The position numbers and the translations under genes are program-made. A stretch of 64,000 nucleotides of DNA from contig CAJMQE010000005.1 in assembly GCA_905215405.1 (NCBI GenBank), positions 1-64,000 on the forward strand. The letters are read 5' to 3'. Source of the DNA: an uncultured bacterium (GTDB taxonomy: Bacteria; Bacillota; Clostridia; Lachnospirales; Lachnospiraceae). The notes beneath the pieces were generated by a model. That model did no database searches, was not told the DNA's origin, and saw only the letters and a program-made list of their open reading frames with translations. Of this stretch, positions 51,370 through 59,054 are shown in pieces; within the stretch, counting starts at the first letter, position 1; each line of letters starts with the position of its first letter.

Positions 51370-51401
51370 CAAAAGCGGATTTTAAATTAAATCCGCTTTT
51401 G
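51370..51401 (-). terminator. Hairpin after flgL
   Basis: CAAAAGCGGATTT (51370-51382) and AAATCCGCTTTTG (51389-51401) form a 13-pair stem. A second perfect small stem, AGTCTCA-TCCG-TGAGACT, lies at 51423-51440, nearer the flgL stop. Together they probably end the flgM-to-flgL transcript. Confidence 0.65.
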
Positions 51402-51453
51402 CATCCTATGTTTTGTAATACAAGTCTCATCCGTGAGACTGTTTTCTTTCATT

Positions 51454-52917
51454 TTATAAGAAATCAAGTAATGACTGTCTGACAACCTTACTTGCTGCTG
51501 ACAGAGAAGCATTGTATACCAGTTCAGCTGATGAATAATTTACAACAACTTCTTCCAGTTCAATATCTTCATTCTTTGATTTCAGATTTGTAAAGTTCGT
51601 CTTCTGTTCTTCCAGTCTTGACTGTGTCAGTTTTAGACTGGAGATTCTGTTACCCACATCAGATGATGCTGCAGTTACCTGTTTCTGATAATTCTGCATC
51701 TTAGTAATACCAGATTCAAACTGTTTCTTCATATTTTCTTCTGCGAGATCATGCTCCTTATTTGCTGCTTCGAGCATTGCTGCAAGTTTCGCCTGAGAAT
51801 CAGAATCTGAATATGCGGTAAGTCCCTGCATGTTTTCAATCTGTGAAATCTTATCTTCGATATCAAGAACATTCTGAACTGCATTAGAAAGATTATCAAC
51901 ATCTCTTCCCAGATTAATGCTAAATGCATCACTTGCTTCTGTATTTACTTTCATCTTCTGTGCGAAGTTTACATCATATTCGATATCTTCGCCTTCTGTA
52001 CTTTTTTCATAAGTTGTTCCACTATTTTTTTCTACACAGTTAAAATAGTGTTCCGGTTTGATATCTCCTTTAGAAAATGAATCCTTATCATATGTATAAG
52101 TAATATCAGTTGCATTCTTTAACTTCGCATAAGCATTCTTTCCAAGTAATAATTCACCAGTAGATGTATTCAGTATTACCTCATCATCTCCTGGAACCTT
52201 ACTGCTGTCTGTTGTTGTGCTAGTAATATTCATTGTATCTGCACCATTGTTATACTTAATCGCCTGAAGATTTCCTGAAGAAACCGTATCATATGCAAGT
52301 GTTATTCTATATACTTCTGCTGTAGATGGTGATGCAACATCTGTTGCTGTTTTTGTTGTGTCATCTGCCATATCCAGATCCACACCGTTCTGGAAAACAG
52401 TCTTTACATCTATATCTTTTCCTGTGAAGTTCTGTGTAATTGTATAAGCAACACTTGATGCTTCATCAGTTGATGCAAATGTAAGTGAGGAACTTGTCTT
52501 ATAGCCTGTGAACACATAACGTCCAGCATAATCTACATTACCCTGTTCATAAAAAGTATCTTTTAATTTCTGAAGTGTATCAGCAATTGTACTTCTTTCT
52601 GAAGTTGCAAATGTATCATTGGAACCCTGTGTACAATAGGAATAAAGACTTGTGATAACATCATTTGTTTCTGACAGTGCACCCTGTGTAACTTCCATCC
52701 AGGACTGTGCATCTGGAATATTTTTATCAAGATACTGGCTTACCTGGTTCAGATTGGATCTCAGTCTCAGTGCTCTGATCGCAATAATAGGATCTTCTGA
52801 AGGTCTGCTGATCTTTTTCTGTGTTGAAAGCTGTGTATCTAATGTACTCATCTGACTTTTATTAACAGCGATATTAGAAAGAGAGCTGTTAATCATCATC
52901 GTATTTGTAATTCTCAT
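51454..52917 (-). CDS. flgL: Hook-filament junction protein FlgL
   Basis: This 487-residue junction protein links hook and filament. The flagellin-like N-terminus is MRITNTMMINSSLSNIAVNKSQMSTLDTQLSTQKKISRPSEDP. The C-terminus has a flagellin-like helical stretch ending NYSSAELVYNASLSAASKVVRQSLLDFL. It is longer than typical FlgL because of a central region (about 150-330). ATG 52917 follows GGAGGA; a longer start at 52929 overlaps that site. Two GC-rich hairpins lie directly before the ribosome-binding site. Confidence 0.95.
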   Translation of the reverse strand: MRITNTMMINSSLSNIAVNKSQMSTLDTQLSTQKKISRPSEDPIIAIRALRLRSNLNQVSQYLDKNIPDAQSWMEVTQGALSETNDVITSLYSYCTQGSNDTFATSERSTIADTLQKLKDTFYEQGNVDYAGRYVFTGYKTSSSLTFASTDEASSVAYTITQNFTGKDIDVKTVFQNGVDLDMADDTTKTATDVASPSTAEVYRITLAYDTVSSGNLQAIKYNNGADTMNITSTTTDSSKVPGDDEVILNTSTGELLLGKNAYAKLKNATDITYTYDKDSFSKGDIKPEHYFNCVEKNSGTTYEKSTEGEDIEYDVNFAQKMKVNTEASDAFSINLGRDVDNLSNAVQNVLDIEDKISQIENMQGLTAYSDSDSQAKLAAMLEAANKEHDLAEENMKKQFESGITKMQNYQKQVTAASSDVGNRISSLKLTQSRLEEQKTNFTNLKSKNEDIELEEVVVNYSSAELVYNASLSAASKVVRQSLLDFL

Positions 52918-52931
52918 ATTCTCCTCCATTC

Positions 52932-52989
52932 TGCGCAGGATATCTGCGCATCCTAAGTTTGAACGAGCGGTCTCGCGCGAGGCACAAAC
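52932..52989 (-). promoter_or_regulatory. Two GC-rich hairpins in the flgK-flgL interval
   Basis: TGCGCAG-GATAT-CTGCGCA is a perfect seven-pair stem at 52932-52950, close to the flgL ribosome-binding site. Further upstream GTTTG/CAAAC ends enclose a self-complementary CTCGCGCGAG at 52972-52981. Neither is followed by a T-run, so they look like mRNA processing or translation elements rather than terminators. Confidence 0.45.
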
Positions 52990-53023
52990 TTTTTATATAA
53001 CAGGATAGGATTTTCCGTTATTT

Positions 53024-54559
53024 TTATAATCCCGTTTCATTGATCAGTTTATTATATATTTCATTCATAACTGACATCATCTTAGAGCATAAGTTGTAGG
53101 ACTGCTGATATTTCATCAGATCCATACCTTCTTCATCTTCATCAACACCCATAACAGATAATCTCTGATTATTAATAGAGCTCTGCAGATTCTTGAAGTT
53201 TGATGTAAATGTATTTGCCTTACTTTCATCAATAGCAACCTCACTCATTAAACTCTGCAGGTAATTCTCACCAGTACCACCTTCAAAGATCTTTGAAGAA
53301 GAAATTGCTTTCAGATTTGTCATAATATCGCTGTACTGTTCACCAAGTGTAGGATCTGATGTCGTTGCAAGCAGTGAATCATCTTTAATCAGTTTTTCAT
53401 CTACACCTACTGTACTTGCTGACATAGAAGAATCGCTGTATTTGATTGTAAAGAGTGGGATTCCATCCTTACCATCAATTGTTTTTCCTGCTGTCAGAAC
53501 ATCGTTAACTGCAGTTGTGAATGTGCTCACAAATTCATTTAACTTCGCTTTGTAGTAAGGAAGTCCTTTAAATGATGTATTATAAGTGCTCTTTTCTGAC
53601 TCAATTGATAAAGTCTTGTTTCCAGATGCATCTGTTGTCTCAACTTCCTTTGAGTCATTACAGCCATCTCTTAAATCAAAGAGTGCCTTTAACTCACCAC
53701 CAAGTTCTGCACTATAGCCATTAAATGTCTGACCATCAGTCCACTGTACATCGAATAATCCATCAATATCAGATGCATTTCTCTTTTCAGTTCTTGGAAC
53801 ACATTCCAACTGTGAACAGGAATATGTAGTTACCAGTGAATATCCGTTCAACTGTACATTTACTGCAGAAAGTCCATTACCAAGATCTTCATTATAAGTA
53901 GTAATATTGGCAATTGATGATAACTGGTCAAGCAGATTGTTTCTTGTATCTCTCAAATCATTTGCTTCACCATTATTAGCTTCGATCTGATTGATCTGTT
54001 TATTTAAAGATGCCAGATTCTGTGCGATCGTATTAATCGTTCCGACCTTTGTTTTCAGCTCTTCATTCAGATCTCGCTGCAGATTGGAAAGGTTTTCTGA
54101 CAGTGTATTAAAATACTCTGCCATACTCTTCGCACTATTGATCAGAGAATTTCTTGCAGATGATAACTGTGGCGTATTTTTTACCTGTTCTACAGCTGTA
54201 AAAAAGCTCTGATATGATTTTGTATATCCTTCTAATGCATACTCATTAAAATAATCACCGATCTGAGTCATATAGTTTTCCTTAAATGAATACTCACCAT
54301 AACTTGTCTCGTTCGTTCTGTATTTTACGTCGTAATATGCATTTCTTAACTGTGTAATATCTGTAACTTCAACACCGGCGCCGATCGTACCATATTTCGC
54401 ATATGTTTTTAATGATTCTGCTGCTTGTACGGTCGTCTGCTGTCTTGAATATCCATCTGTTCTTACATTTGATATATTATGTGCTGTTGTGTTAACTGCA
54501 ACCTGAGATGCCTGCAGACCACTATATGCAATGGTAAGTCCAAAAAATGTTGATGCCAT
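53024..54559 (-). CDS. flgK: Hook-associated protein FlgK (copy 1)
   Basis: This 511-residue FlgK forms the junction next to the hook. The rod/hook N-terminus is FFGLTIAYSGLQASQVAVNTTAHNISNVRTDGYSRQQT. The C-terminus has MDLMKYQQSYNLCSKMMSVMNEIYNKLINE. It is shorter than the neighbouring copy and differs through the middle, so the two are old paralogues. AGGAGGGAAT precedes the ATG. About 125 bases separate it from the other flgK. Confidence 0.9.
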   Translation of the reverse strand: MASTFFGLTIAYSGLQASQVAVNTTAHNISNVRTDGYSRQQTTVQAAESLKTYAKYGTIGAGVEVTDITQLRNAYYDVKYRTNETSYGEYSFKENYMTQIGDYFNEYALEGYTKSYQSFFTAVEQVKNTPQLSSARNSLINSAKSMAEYFNTLSENLSNLQRDLNEELKTKVGTINTIAQNLASLNKQINQIEANNGEANDLRDTRNNLLDQLSSIANITTYNEDLGNGLSAVNVQLNGYSLVTTYSCSQLECVPRTEKRNASDIDGLFDVQWTDGQTFNGYSAELGGELKALFDLRDGCNDSKEVETTDASGNKTLSIESEKSTYNTSFKGLPYYKAKLNEFVSTFTTAVNDVLTAGKTIDGKDGIPLFTIKYSDSSMSASTVGVDEKLIKDDSLLATTSDPTLGEQYSDIMTNLKAISSSKIFEGGTGENYLQSLMSEVAIDESKANTFTSNFKNLQSSINNQRLSVMGVDEDEEGMDLMKYQQSYNLCSKMMSVMNEIYNKLINETGL

Positions 54560-54684
54560 ATTCCCTCCTGTACTCTTCTGCCCAGAGCTCCCCGCTCCAG
54601 ACAGTTTCTATTCCATTAAAGTTTCCTTATTCTTTATCTGTGTCATGGTCCGTCATTTCTGACAGCCCTAGCTTTCTTTATTTA

Positions 54685-56445
54685 TCAGCTTCCAAGTCTC
54701 GTTACTAGATGTTCAAGCATTTCATTAACCGCATTGATATATCTGGATGAAGCATTGTAAGCCTGCTGGAATTTAATCATATTTGAAAGTTCTTCATCGG
54801 AAGAAACAGATTCTGTTGCTTTACGCTGATTATCATATCCATCTGTCATTGTCTGCTGTGCAGATGTCAGTGTTTTTAACACGTTACCAACATTAGAATA
54901 TGAATTTACCAAGCTGTTATAAAATGTATTGAAATCTTCTTTTGCATATTTCTTTGGATTTAAAGCTGCAAATTTTTCACTCCATACATCAACTAGCTTC
55001 TGTGCCTGTTCAAAATTTTCTCCCCCTTGTGCTGTTGTAAGTGGGAATTTTGATTTATCATGAGAAACAATTGAATTCACTTCGATATTACCAAGTGTAT
55101 AATCAGAATCATTTCCATTTGCATTTGTATTATTTCTTACATAATATACTGTTCCATCATTTCCAGTAACCTGTTTATAACGATCTGTTCCTGTTCTGGA
55201 GAACAACTCTGTTCCTACCGTCTTATCATCATCACTACCGTAAGATGTCTTGCTCATATCAAGAACTGTCACATTGTTATATACAGTACCGTCTGCTGCT
55301 GTAAATGATGTTGTTGTTTCAGGACAAAGGACATCATTGATGGCTGTTACAATACCATTTACCAGCTTATCAACACTTGCCATTGTACTCAGAATTACAG
55401 ATGGTTCTACATATTTATCGTAGTAATCACATTTTTCTTCGTAATCCTTCATTGCCTGTTCATATTTAGCGGTTCCTTCTGTTGTTGTCAGATCATAATC
55501 TGTCTTGACTGGTTCAACTGGAACTGTTGTATAGTCGACTGAAACACTGCCTCGTGCGAGGATCAGACCTTTCAGTTCTCCAATATCATTATTATCAATA
55601 TTATTGATGACTTCATAATCCTGGAATACCTGTCTGTCATCATATTCTGGCCATGTAGGTGTCAGCAGTGTTGTATCTCCTGCCTGTTTTGTTCCCATTG
55701 TAGTTGTAGTGCCGCCTGTTACCAGTGGCATTCCTTCTGCAGTTACATTGACCTTACCTGTTGAATCTTCCTTATAATTGATCTTGATCAGTCCACTTAA
55801 TGTATCCAGTGCGTTATCACGCTGATCACGAAGATCATTTGCATGCTGTCCCAGACCTTCGACCTGAGAAATCTTTGTATTTAGATCTGCAATTGTTGAT
55901 GCAAGCGTATTGATCTTATCTACAGAAGTCTGTACTTTTGTATTCAGATCGGACTGATATTTCTGAAGACCTGTGTATACGGAATTAGATCTGTCAATAA
56001 ATGCTGTTGCATACTGTACAACCGATGCTCTGGTATCTGTACTTCCAGGATTTTTTGCAAGTTCCTGCAAAGCCTTATTGAAATTGTCCAGCGCGCTCTG
56101 GTAAGTAACGCCCTGTAATTCGCCAAACAGATCTTCTACTTCCTCTAATGCCTCATACTGGCTTGAATAGTAACCAAGACGTCCATTTGATTCTCTGTAA
56201 GCAGAATCGATCAGTTCATCCCTGATTCTTCTGATTGCTGATACATCAACACCCAGACCATACTGCATGTCACCATTTGCACTGTTTCCATATTTGACAT
56301 AGGTGCTGTCTTCAAAACCAATCTGCTGTCTTGTGTATCCTGTTGTGTTAATATTGGAAAGATTATGTGCAGTCGTATTCAGTGCGTTTTGTGCCGCATT
56401 CAGCCCTGAAAGGCCTACATATAATCCCGTCATTCCATTTGCCAT
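54685..56445 (-). CDS. flgK: Hook-associated protein FlgK (copy 2)
   Basis: This 586-residue FlgK begins GMTGLYVGLSGLNAAQNALNTTAHNLSNINTTGYTRQQ and ends MIKFQQAYNASSRYINAVNEMLEHLVTRLGS, both standard FlgK ends. The central domain includes an acidic, Tyr-rich stretch (KYEQAMKDYEEKCDYYDKY) near residue 320. It follows flgN by 12 bases with GAGGTGAG before the ATG, in the place flgK normally occupies. It may be the ancestral copy; which copy works in the junction, or whether both do, is unknown. Confidence 0.9.
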   Translation of the reverse strand: MANGMTGLYVGLSGLNAAQNALNTTAHNLSNINTTGYTRQQIGFEDSTYVKYGNSANGDMQYGLGVDVSAIRRIRDELIDSAYRESNGRLGYYSSQYEALEEVEDLFGELQGVTYQSALDNFNKALQELAKNPGSTDTRASVVQYATAFIDRSNSVYTGLQKYQSDLNTKVQTSVDKINTLASTIADLNTKISQVEGLGQHANDLRDQRDNALDTLSGLIKINYKEDSTGKVNVTAEGMPLVTGGTTTTMGTKQAGDTTLLTPTWPEYDDRQVFQDYEVINNIDNNDIGELKGLILARGSVSVDYTTVPVEPVKTDYDLTTTEGTAKYEQAMKDYEEKCDYYDKYVEPSVILSTMASVDKLVNGIVTAINDVLCPETTTSFTAADGTVYNNVTVLDMSKTSYGSDDDKTVGTELFSRTGTDRYKQVTGNDGTVYYVRNNTNANGNDSDYTLGNIEVNSIVSHDKSKFPLTTAQGGENFEQAQKLVDVWSEKFAALNPKKYAKEDFNTFYNSLVNSYSNVGNVLKTLTSAQQTMTDGYDNQRKATESVSSDEELSNMIKFQQAYNASSRYINAVNEMLEHLVTRLGS

Positions 56446-56457
56446 CTTCTCACCTCA

Positions 56458-56973
56458 TCATTGTTTTGCGTCGAACGAACCTGCTGTTGGATTCTGCGTA
56501 GTTGTATTAAAAGCATCCTTGCTATAATTTGCTGTTTCGGGAGCCATCATCGCATTTTTAGCCAAGTTAAGTTCAAATTCAACCATATCCAATGATTGCT
56601 GTAATAACATTTTATTGTTATCATTTATCTTAACCATATTATCGACCGTGGCTTTCAGTTCATCATGAACCTTAATCAGTGCCGCATGTTCCTTAGGTTG
56701 TTTATTCATTATTTCTATTAGTCTCTTAAGCGTCAGTTCCTCGTTCGGAATATTCAGAACGTTGGATATATCATCCAACCCTTCTTCTCTCTTCTTCTCG
56801 AGGATATTGATATCATCAACGATCAGCTGCTCTTTGGCAACGATCTCCTGAAGCTTCTTAATATCCCCTTTGACAATAACCGCTGTTTTCTGCATGGACA
56901 AGTCTAACAGCTTTGTATATTCTTTATTTTCATTATCCAGTGTATCAATTAAATCTTCAATTAAACTTGCCAC
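56458..56973 (-). CDS. flgN: FlgN-type export chaperone
   Basis: The 171-residue helical protein has FlgN character: ASLIEDLIDTLDNENKEYTKLLDLSMQKTAVIVKGD, a long coiled coil, and LLQQSLDMVEFELNLAKNAM near the C-terminus. FlgN escorts FlgK and FlgL to the export gate. GTG at 56973 follows AGGTATATAA; no ATG is better placed. It lies between flgM and flgK, as in Bacillus. Confidence 0.85.
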   Translation of the reverse strand: MASLIEDLIDTLDNENKEYTKLLDLSMQKTAVIVKGDIKKLQEIVAKEQLIVDDINILEKKREEGLDDISNVLNIPNEELTLKRLIEIMNKQPKEHAALIKVHDELKATVDNMVKINDNNKMLLQQSLDMVEFELNLAKNAMMAPETANYSKDAFNTTTQNPTAGSFDAKQ

Positions 56974-57030
56974 TTATATACCTCTCATCGCTACAAAATT
57001 AAATTCAACCAAACCGCTCAGATACATTTA

Positions 57031-57312
57031 TTAAAATGTAATTGTTTCGCTATCACTTAAAATCTTATCCGCAAACTTTTCAGGGCTGACATAATAAGTT
57101 CCTGCCTGAATCTTAGCTTTCAGATCAGCCACTTTATCTTCTCTAATATCAGAAGCATTGCTTACCGCCTGCTTTGCTATCTGATAATCTCTGGCTGTTT
57201 GTGAGATTTCAAGTTTATCACTTGTCTTAGACACTTTCTGAGCCTTACTGGTTGATTGTTCAGTTACATGGTAAACTGAATTTACCGCACTATATGCTTC
57301 TACTCGCATCAT
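57031..57312 (-). CDS. flgM: Anti-sigma-28 factor FlgM
   Basis: This 93-residue protein holds sigma-28 inactive until it is exported through the finished hook. The C-terminal FlgM signature is DIREDKVADLKAKIQAGTYYVSPEKFADKIL; the N-terminus is disordered and Ser-rich. Two adjacent ATGs are possible starts; the first follows GAGAGG. A sigma-28-type promoter directly upstream would give feedback control. Confidence 0.92.
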   Translation of the reverse strand: MMRVEAYSAVNSVYHVTEQSTSKAQKVSKTSDKLEISQTARDYQIAKQAVSNASDIREDKVADLKAKIQAGTYYVSPEKFADKILSDSETITF

Positions 57313-57356
57313 AGTTCGCCTCTCTTTCCATCATGCTGTCTACTGTGATGTAACAT

Positions 57357-57383
57357 TTATCGGTAAATGCCAGACAAATCTTA
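57357..57383 (-). promoter_or_regulatory. Sigma-28 promoter of flgM
   Basis: On the minus strand TAAG (57383-57380), 15 bases and ACCGATAA (57364-57357) match the sigma-28 consensus apart from one base in each box. It sits just behind the yvyF terminator and about 45 bases before flgM. Confidence 0.7.
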
Positions 57384-57424
57384 ATAAGCAAGCCAGACTT
57401 TTTTTCATCCTTTTCCAGTAAGAG

Positions 57425-57467
57425 AAAAAAAGAGGCAGGCAGACCTAATTCTTGTCTGCTTACCTCT
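57425..57467 (-). terminator. Rho-independent terminator after yvyF
   Basis: On the minus strand AGAGGTAAGCAGAC and GTCTGCCTGCCTCT pair with an internal mismatch loop and are followed by T7. It separates the mreB-to-yvyF unit from the flgM unit. Confidence 0.85.
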
Positions 57468-57493
57468 CATTATTTTACCCATCTCTTCTGTCA

Positions 57494-57520
57494 CGAACTA
57501 TGACCTTAGTCATAGTTTCG
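57494..57520. repeat. Perfect inverted repeat after yvyF
   Basis: CGAACTATGAC and GTCATAGTTTCG flank a four-base loop 12 bases after the yvyF stop. It has no T-run. It could be an mRNA 3' stability element or an operator. Confidence 0.5.
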
Positions 57521-57532
57521 TTCTCTATCTTC

Positions 57533-57946
57533 TTATTTATCAAGGAAACGCATTCTTTCCCTGTCGTGTTTTGCTGCTGGCTTCTGTTCGAATCCCTTCT
57601 TGTTCTCGAACATACTATTCAGATTGTTGGTTAACTTCTCCTTACATGCATGACAGTAACGACCTGACTTGATATTCGTTCCACACATTTCACATGCAAT
57701 ACCAACAGGTGAATCATCAGAAAAATACAGTCGTTCCTCACGAATCCACTTTTCTATCTGTTCCGGTGTAACACCACATTCCTTTGAAATATCAGGAATC
57801 GTTGCAGTATCATGATCTTCAATATAATCTTTTACTTCCCGGAACTTGTCTTCCATTTTTCTTACACAATCCGGGCAGAGATTTCTGTAGGATCCTCCAA
57901 TATAATTATAGAGTCTTCCACATCCTTTACAATTTCTTACTTCCAT
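57533..57946 (-). CDS. yvyF: Flagellar operon protein of the YvyF/TIGR03826 type
   Basis: The 137-residue protein has two zinc-finger-like cysteine pairs at the N-terminus (NCKGCGRLYN, LCPDCVRKME) and two more near 90-105 (CEMCGTN, CHACKEKL). An MerR-like helix-turn-helix lies between them (TIPDISKECGVTPEQIEKWIREERLYF). It is the conserved gene between comFC and flgM in Bacillus and Clostridia; a regulatory role is assumed but not proven. GAGGAGG precedes the ATG. Confidence 0.85.
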   Translation of the reverse strand: MEVRNCKGCGRLYNYIGGSYRNLCPDCVRKMEDKFREVKDYIEDHDTATIPDISKECGVTPEQIEKWIREERLYFSDDSPVGIACEMCGTNIKSGRYCHACKEKLTNNLNSMFENKKGFEQKPAAKHDRERMRFLDK

Positions 57947-58124
57947 ATTACAACCTCCTCAAACGCAGATTTTTCACCATATCTTTACCGATAATGTGAC
58001 ATGAGCTGCAAACATTCTTTTGTACCTGATCCTCATTTATTTAATAAAACTGATTAACACCCGTTGCCTGTTCTCTTTTACTCATCCTTCAATATGAATC
58101 TTTCCTTCAGTTAATGTAATGTAC

Positions 58125-58210
58125 CATCTGTATAGGAACATCTGTATAGGACCATCCGTATATTACCTATTCGTATATTACCTATCTGTATAGTACCTAT
58201 CCGTATAACT
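58125..58210. repeat. Degenerate 14-15-bp tandem array after comFC
   Basis: Six units related to CATCYGTATATTAC lie in tandem, four of 14 bases and two of 15. The array ends about 28 bases from the comFC stop at 58239. It is the third noncoding array of about 14 bases in the window and differs in sequence from the others. Confidence 0.75.
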
Positions 58211-58238
58211 AACTGTCCGGTTCCAACTGATCTCACAA

Positions 58239-59003
58239 TCAGAACCCTCTTCCTATGCACAGGCTTACGCAATACACCTTCTCTACACCAGCTGCCAAAA
58301 GTGCCTCGGCACATGCATCCATTGTTGTACCGGTCGTATAAATATCGTCAATTAGTATTATTTTCTTATATTTTACTATATTATTCGACATTTTAAAAGC
58401 ATTTTTCACATTATTATTGCGTTGCCTGTCGTCAAGCTCCTTTTGTGGAACTGTTTTCTTTGTACGGTAAAGTACGCCCGCATCTACAGGAATCCCCATC
58501 CATTTTCCGACCAGCTCTGCTATCAGTTCTGCCTGATTGTATCCTCTTTTTCTATAACGGTCCGCATGTAATGGCACCGGAATCAAAGCATCCGCATTCC
58601 AGTTGCGCATAACATTCCCACAATTTCTAATGATTTCTTCTGCATAAAAATACCGGTTAATTCTTCTGTTGTGATACTTAAAATCATAAATTGAATTCTT
58701 GATCTCGTCCGTGTAAGTCCACACTCCGGTTCCCTGTGTAAAAAGATGTTCTCTTCTAGAGCAGTCAAAGCACAGTTCTGTCTCGTAAGAATCAACAGGC
58801 TTTCCGCAGACAAGGCATCTGGGCGAATGAATATAATGTAGCTTTCCAGTACATTCTGGACAGATCCGTTCATATTTTCCATTCACTTTTTTCGGTACCT
58901 TCCCACAAATTGGACAGGTATACGGATACAACAGGGCAAGCATTTTCTGTAAGACCTTTGCCCCTACTACTTTTACCTGTTCTAACGCGGTGCTTTCCCC
59001 CAT
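58239..59003 (-). CDS. comFC: ComFC-type phosphoribosyltransferase-fold protein
   Basis: The 254-residue ComF-family protein is needed for DNA uptake in competent bacteria. It has zinc-binding cysteines near the N-terminus (CPICGKVP, CPECTGKL, CLVCGKPV, CFDC), LIPVPLHADRYRKRGYNQAELIA near 140 and the phosphoribosyl-pyrophosphate motif IILIDDIYTTGTTMDACA near 220. The ATG follows a G-rich site (GGGGGG). It is in the same unit as recD2 and yvyF. Confidence 0.92.
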   Translation of the reverse strand: MGESTALEQVKVVGAKVLQKMLALLYPYTCPICGKVPKKVNGKYERICPECTGKLHYIHSPRCLVCGKPVDSYETELCFDCSRREHLFTQGTGVWTYTDEIKNSIYDFKYHNRRINRYFYAEEIIRNCGNVMRNWNADALIPVPLHADRYRKRGYNQAELIAELVGKWMGIPVDAGVLYRTKKTVPQKELDDRQRNNNVKNAFKMSNNIVKYKKIILIDDIYTTGTTMDACAEALLAAGVEKVYCVSLCIGRGF

Positions 59004-59054
59004 ATGTCATCCCCCCCTGTTTATAACGACTTCCTATTTCTGACAGTTCTTGCA

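Noticed and set aside
58111..58314. A small protein with IRIGN repeats on the minus strand
   Set aside because: It is a frame through the 14-bp array and the end of comFC, with no start signal of its own.
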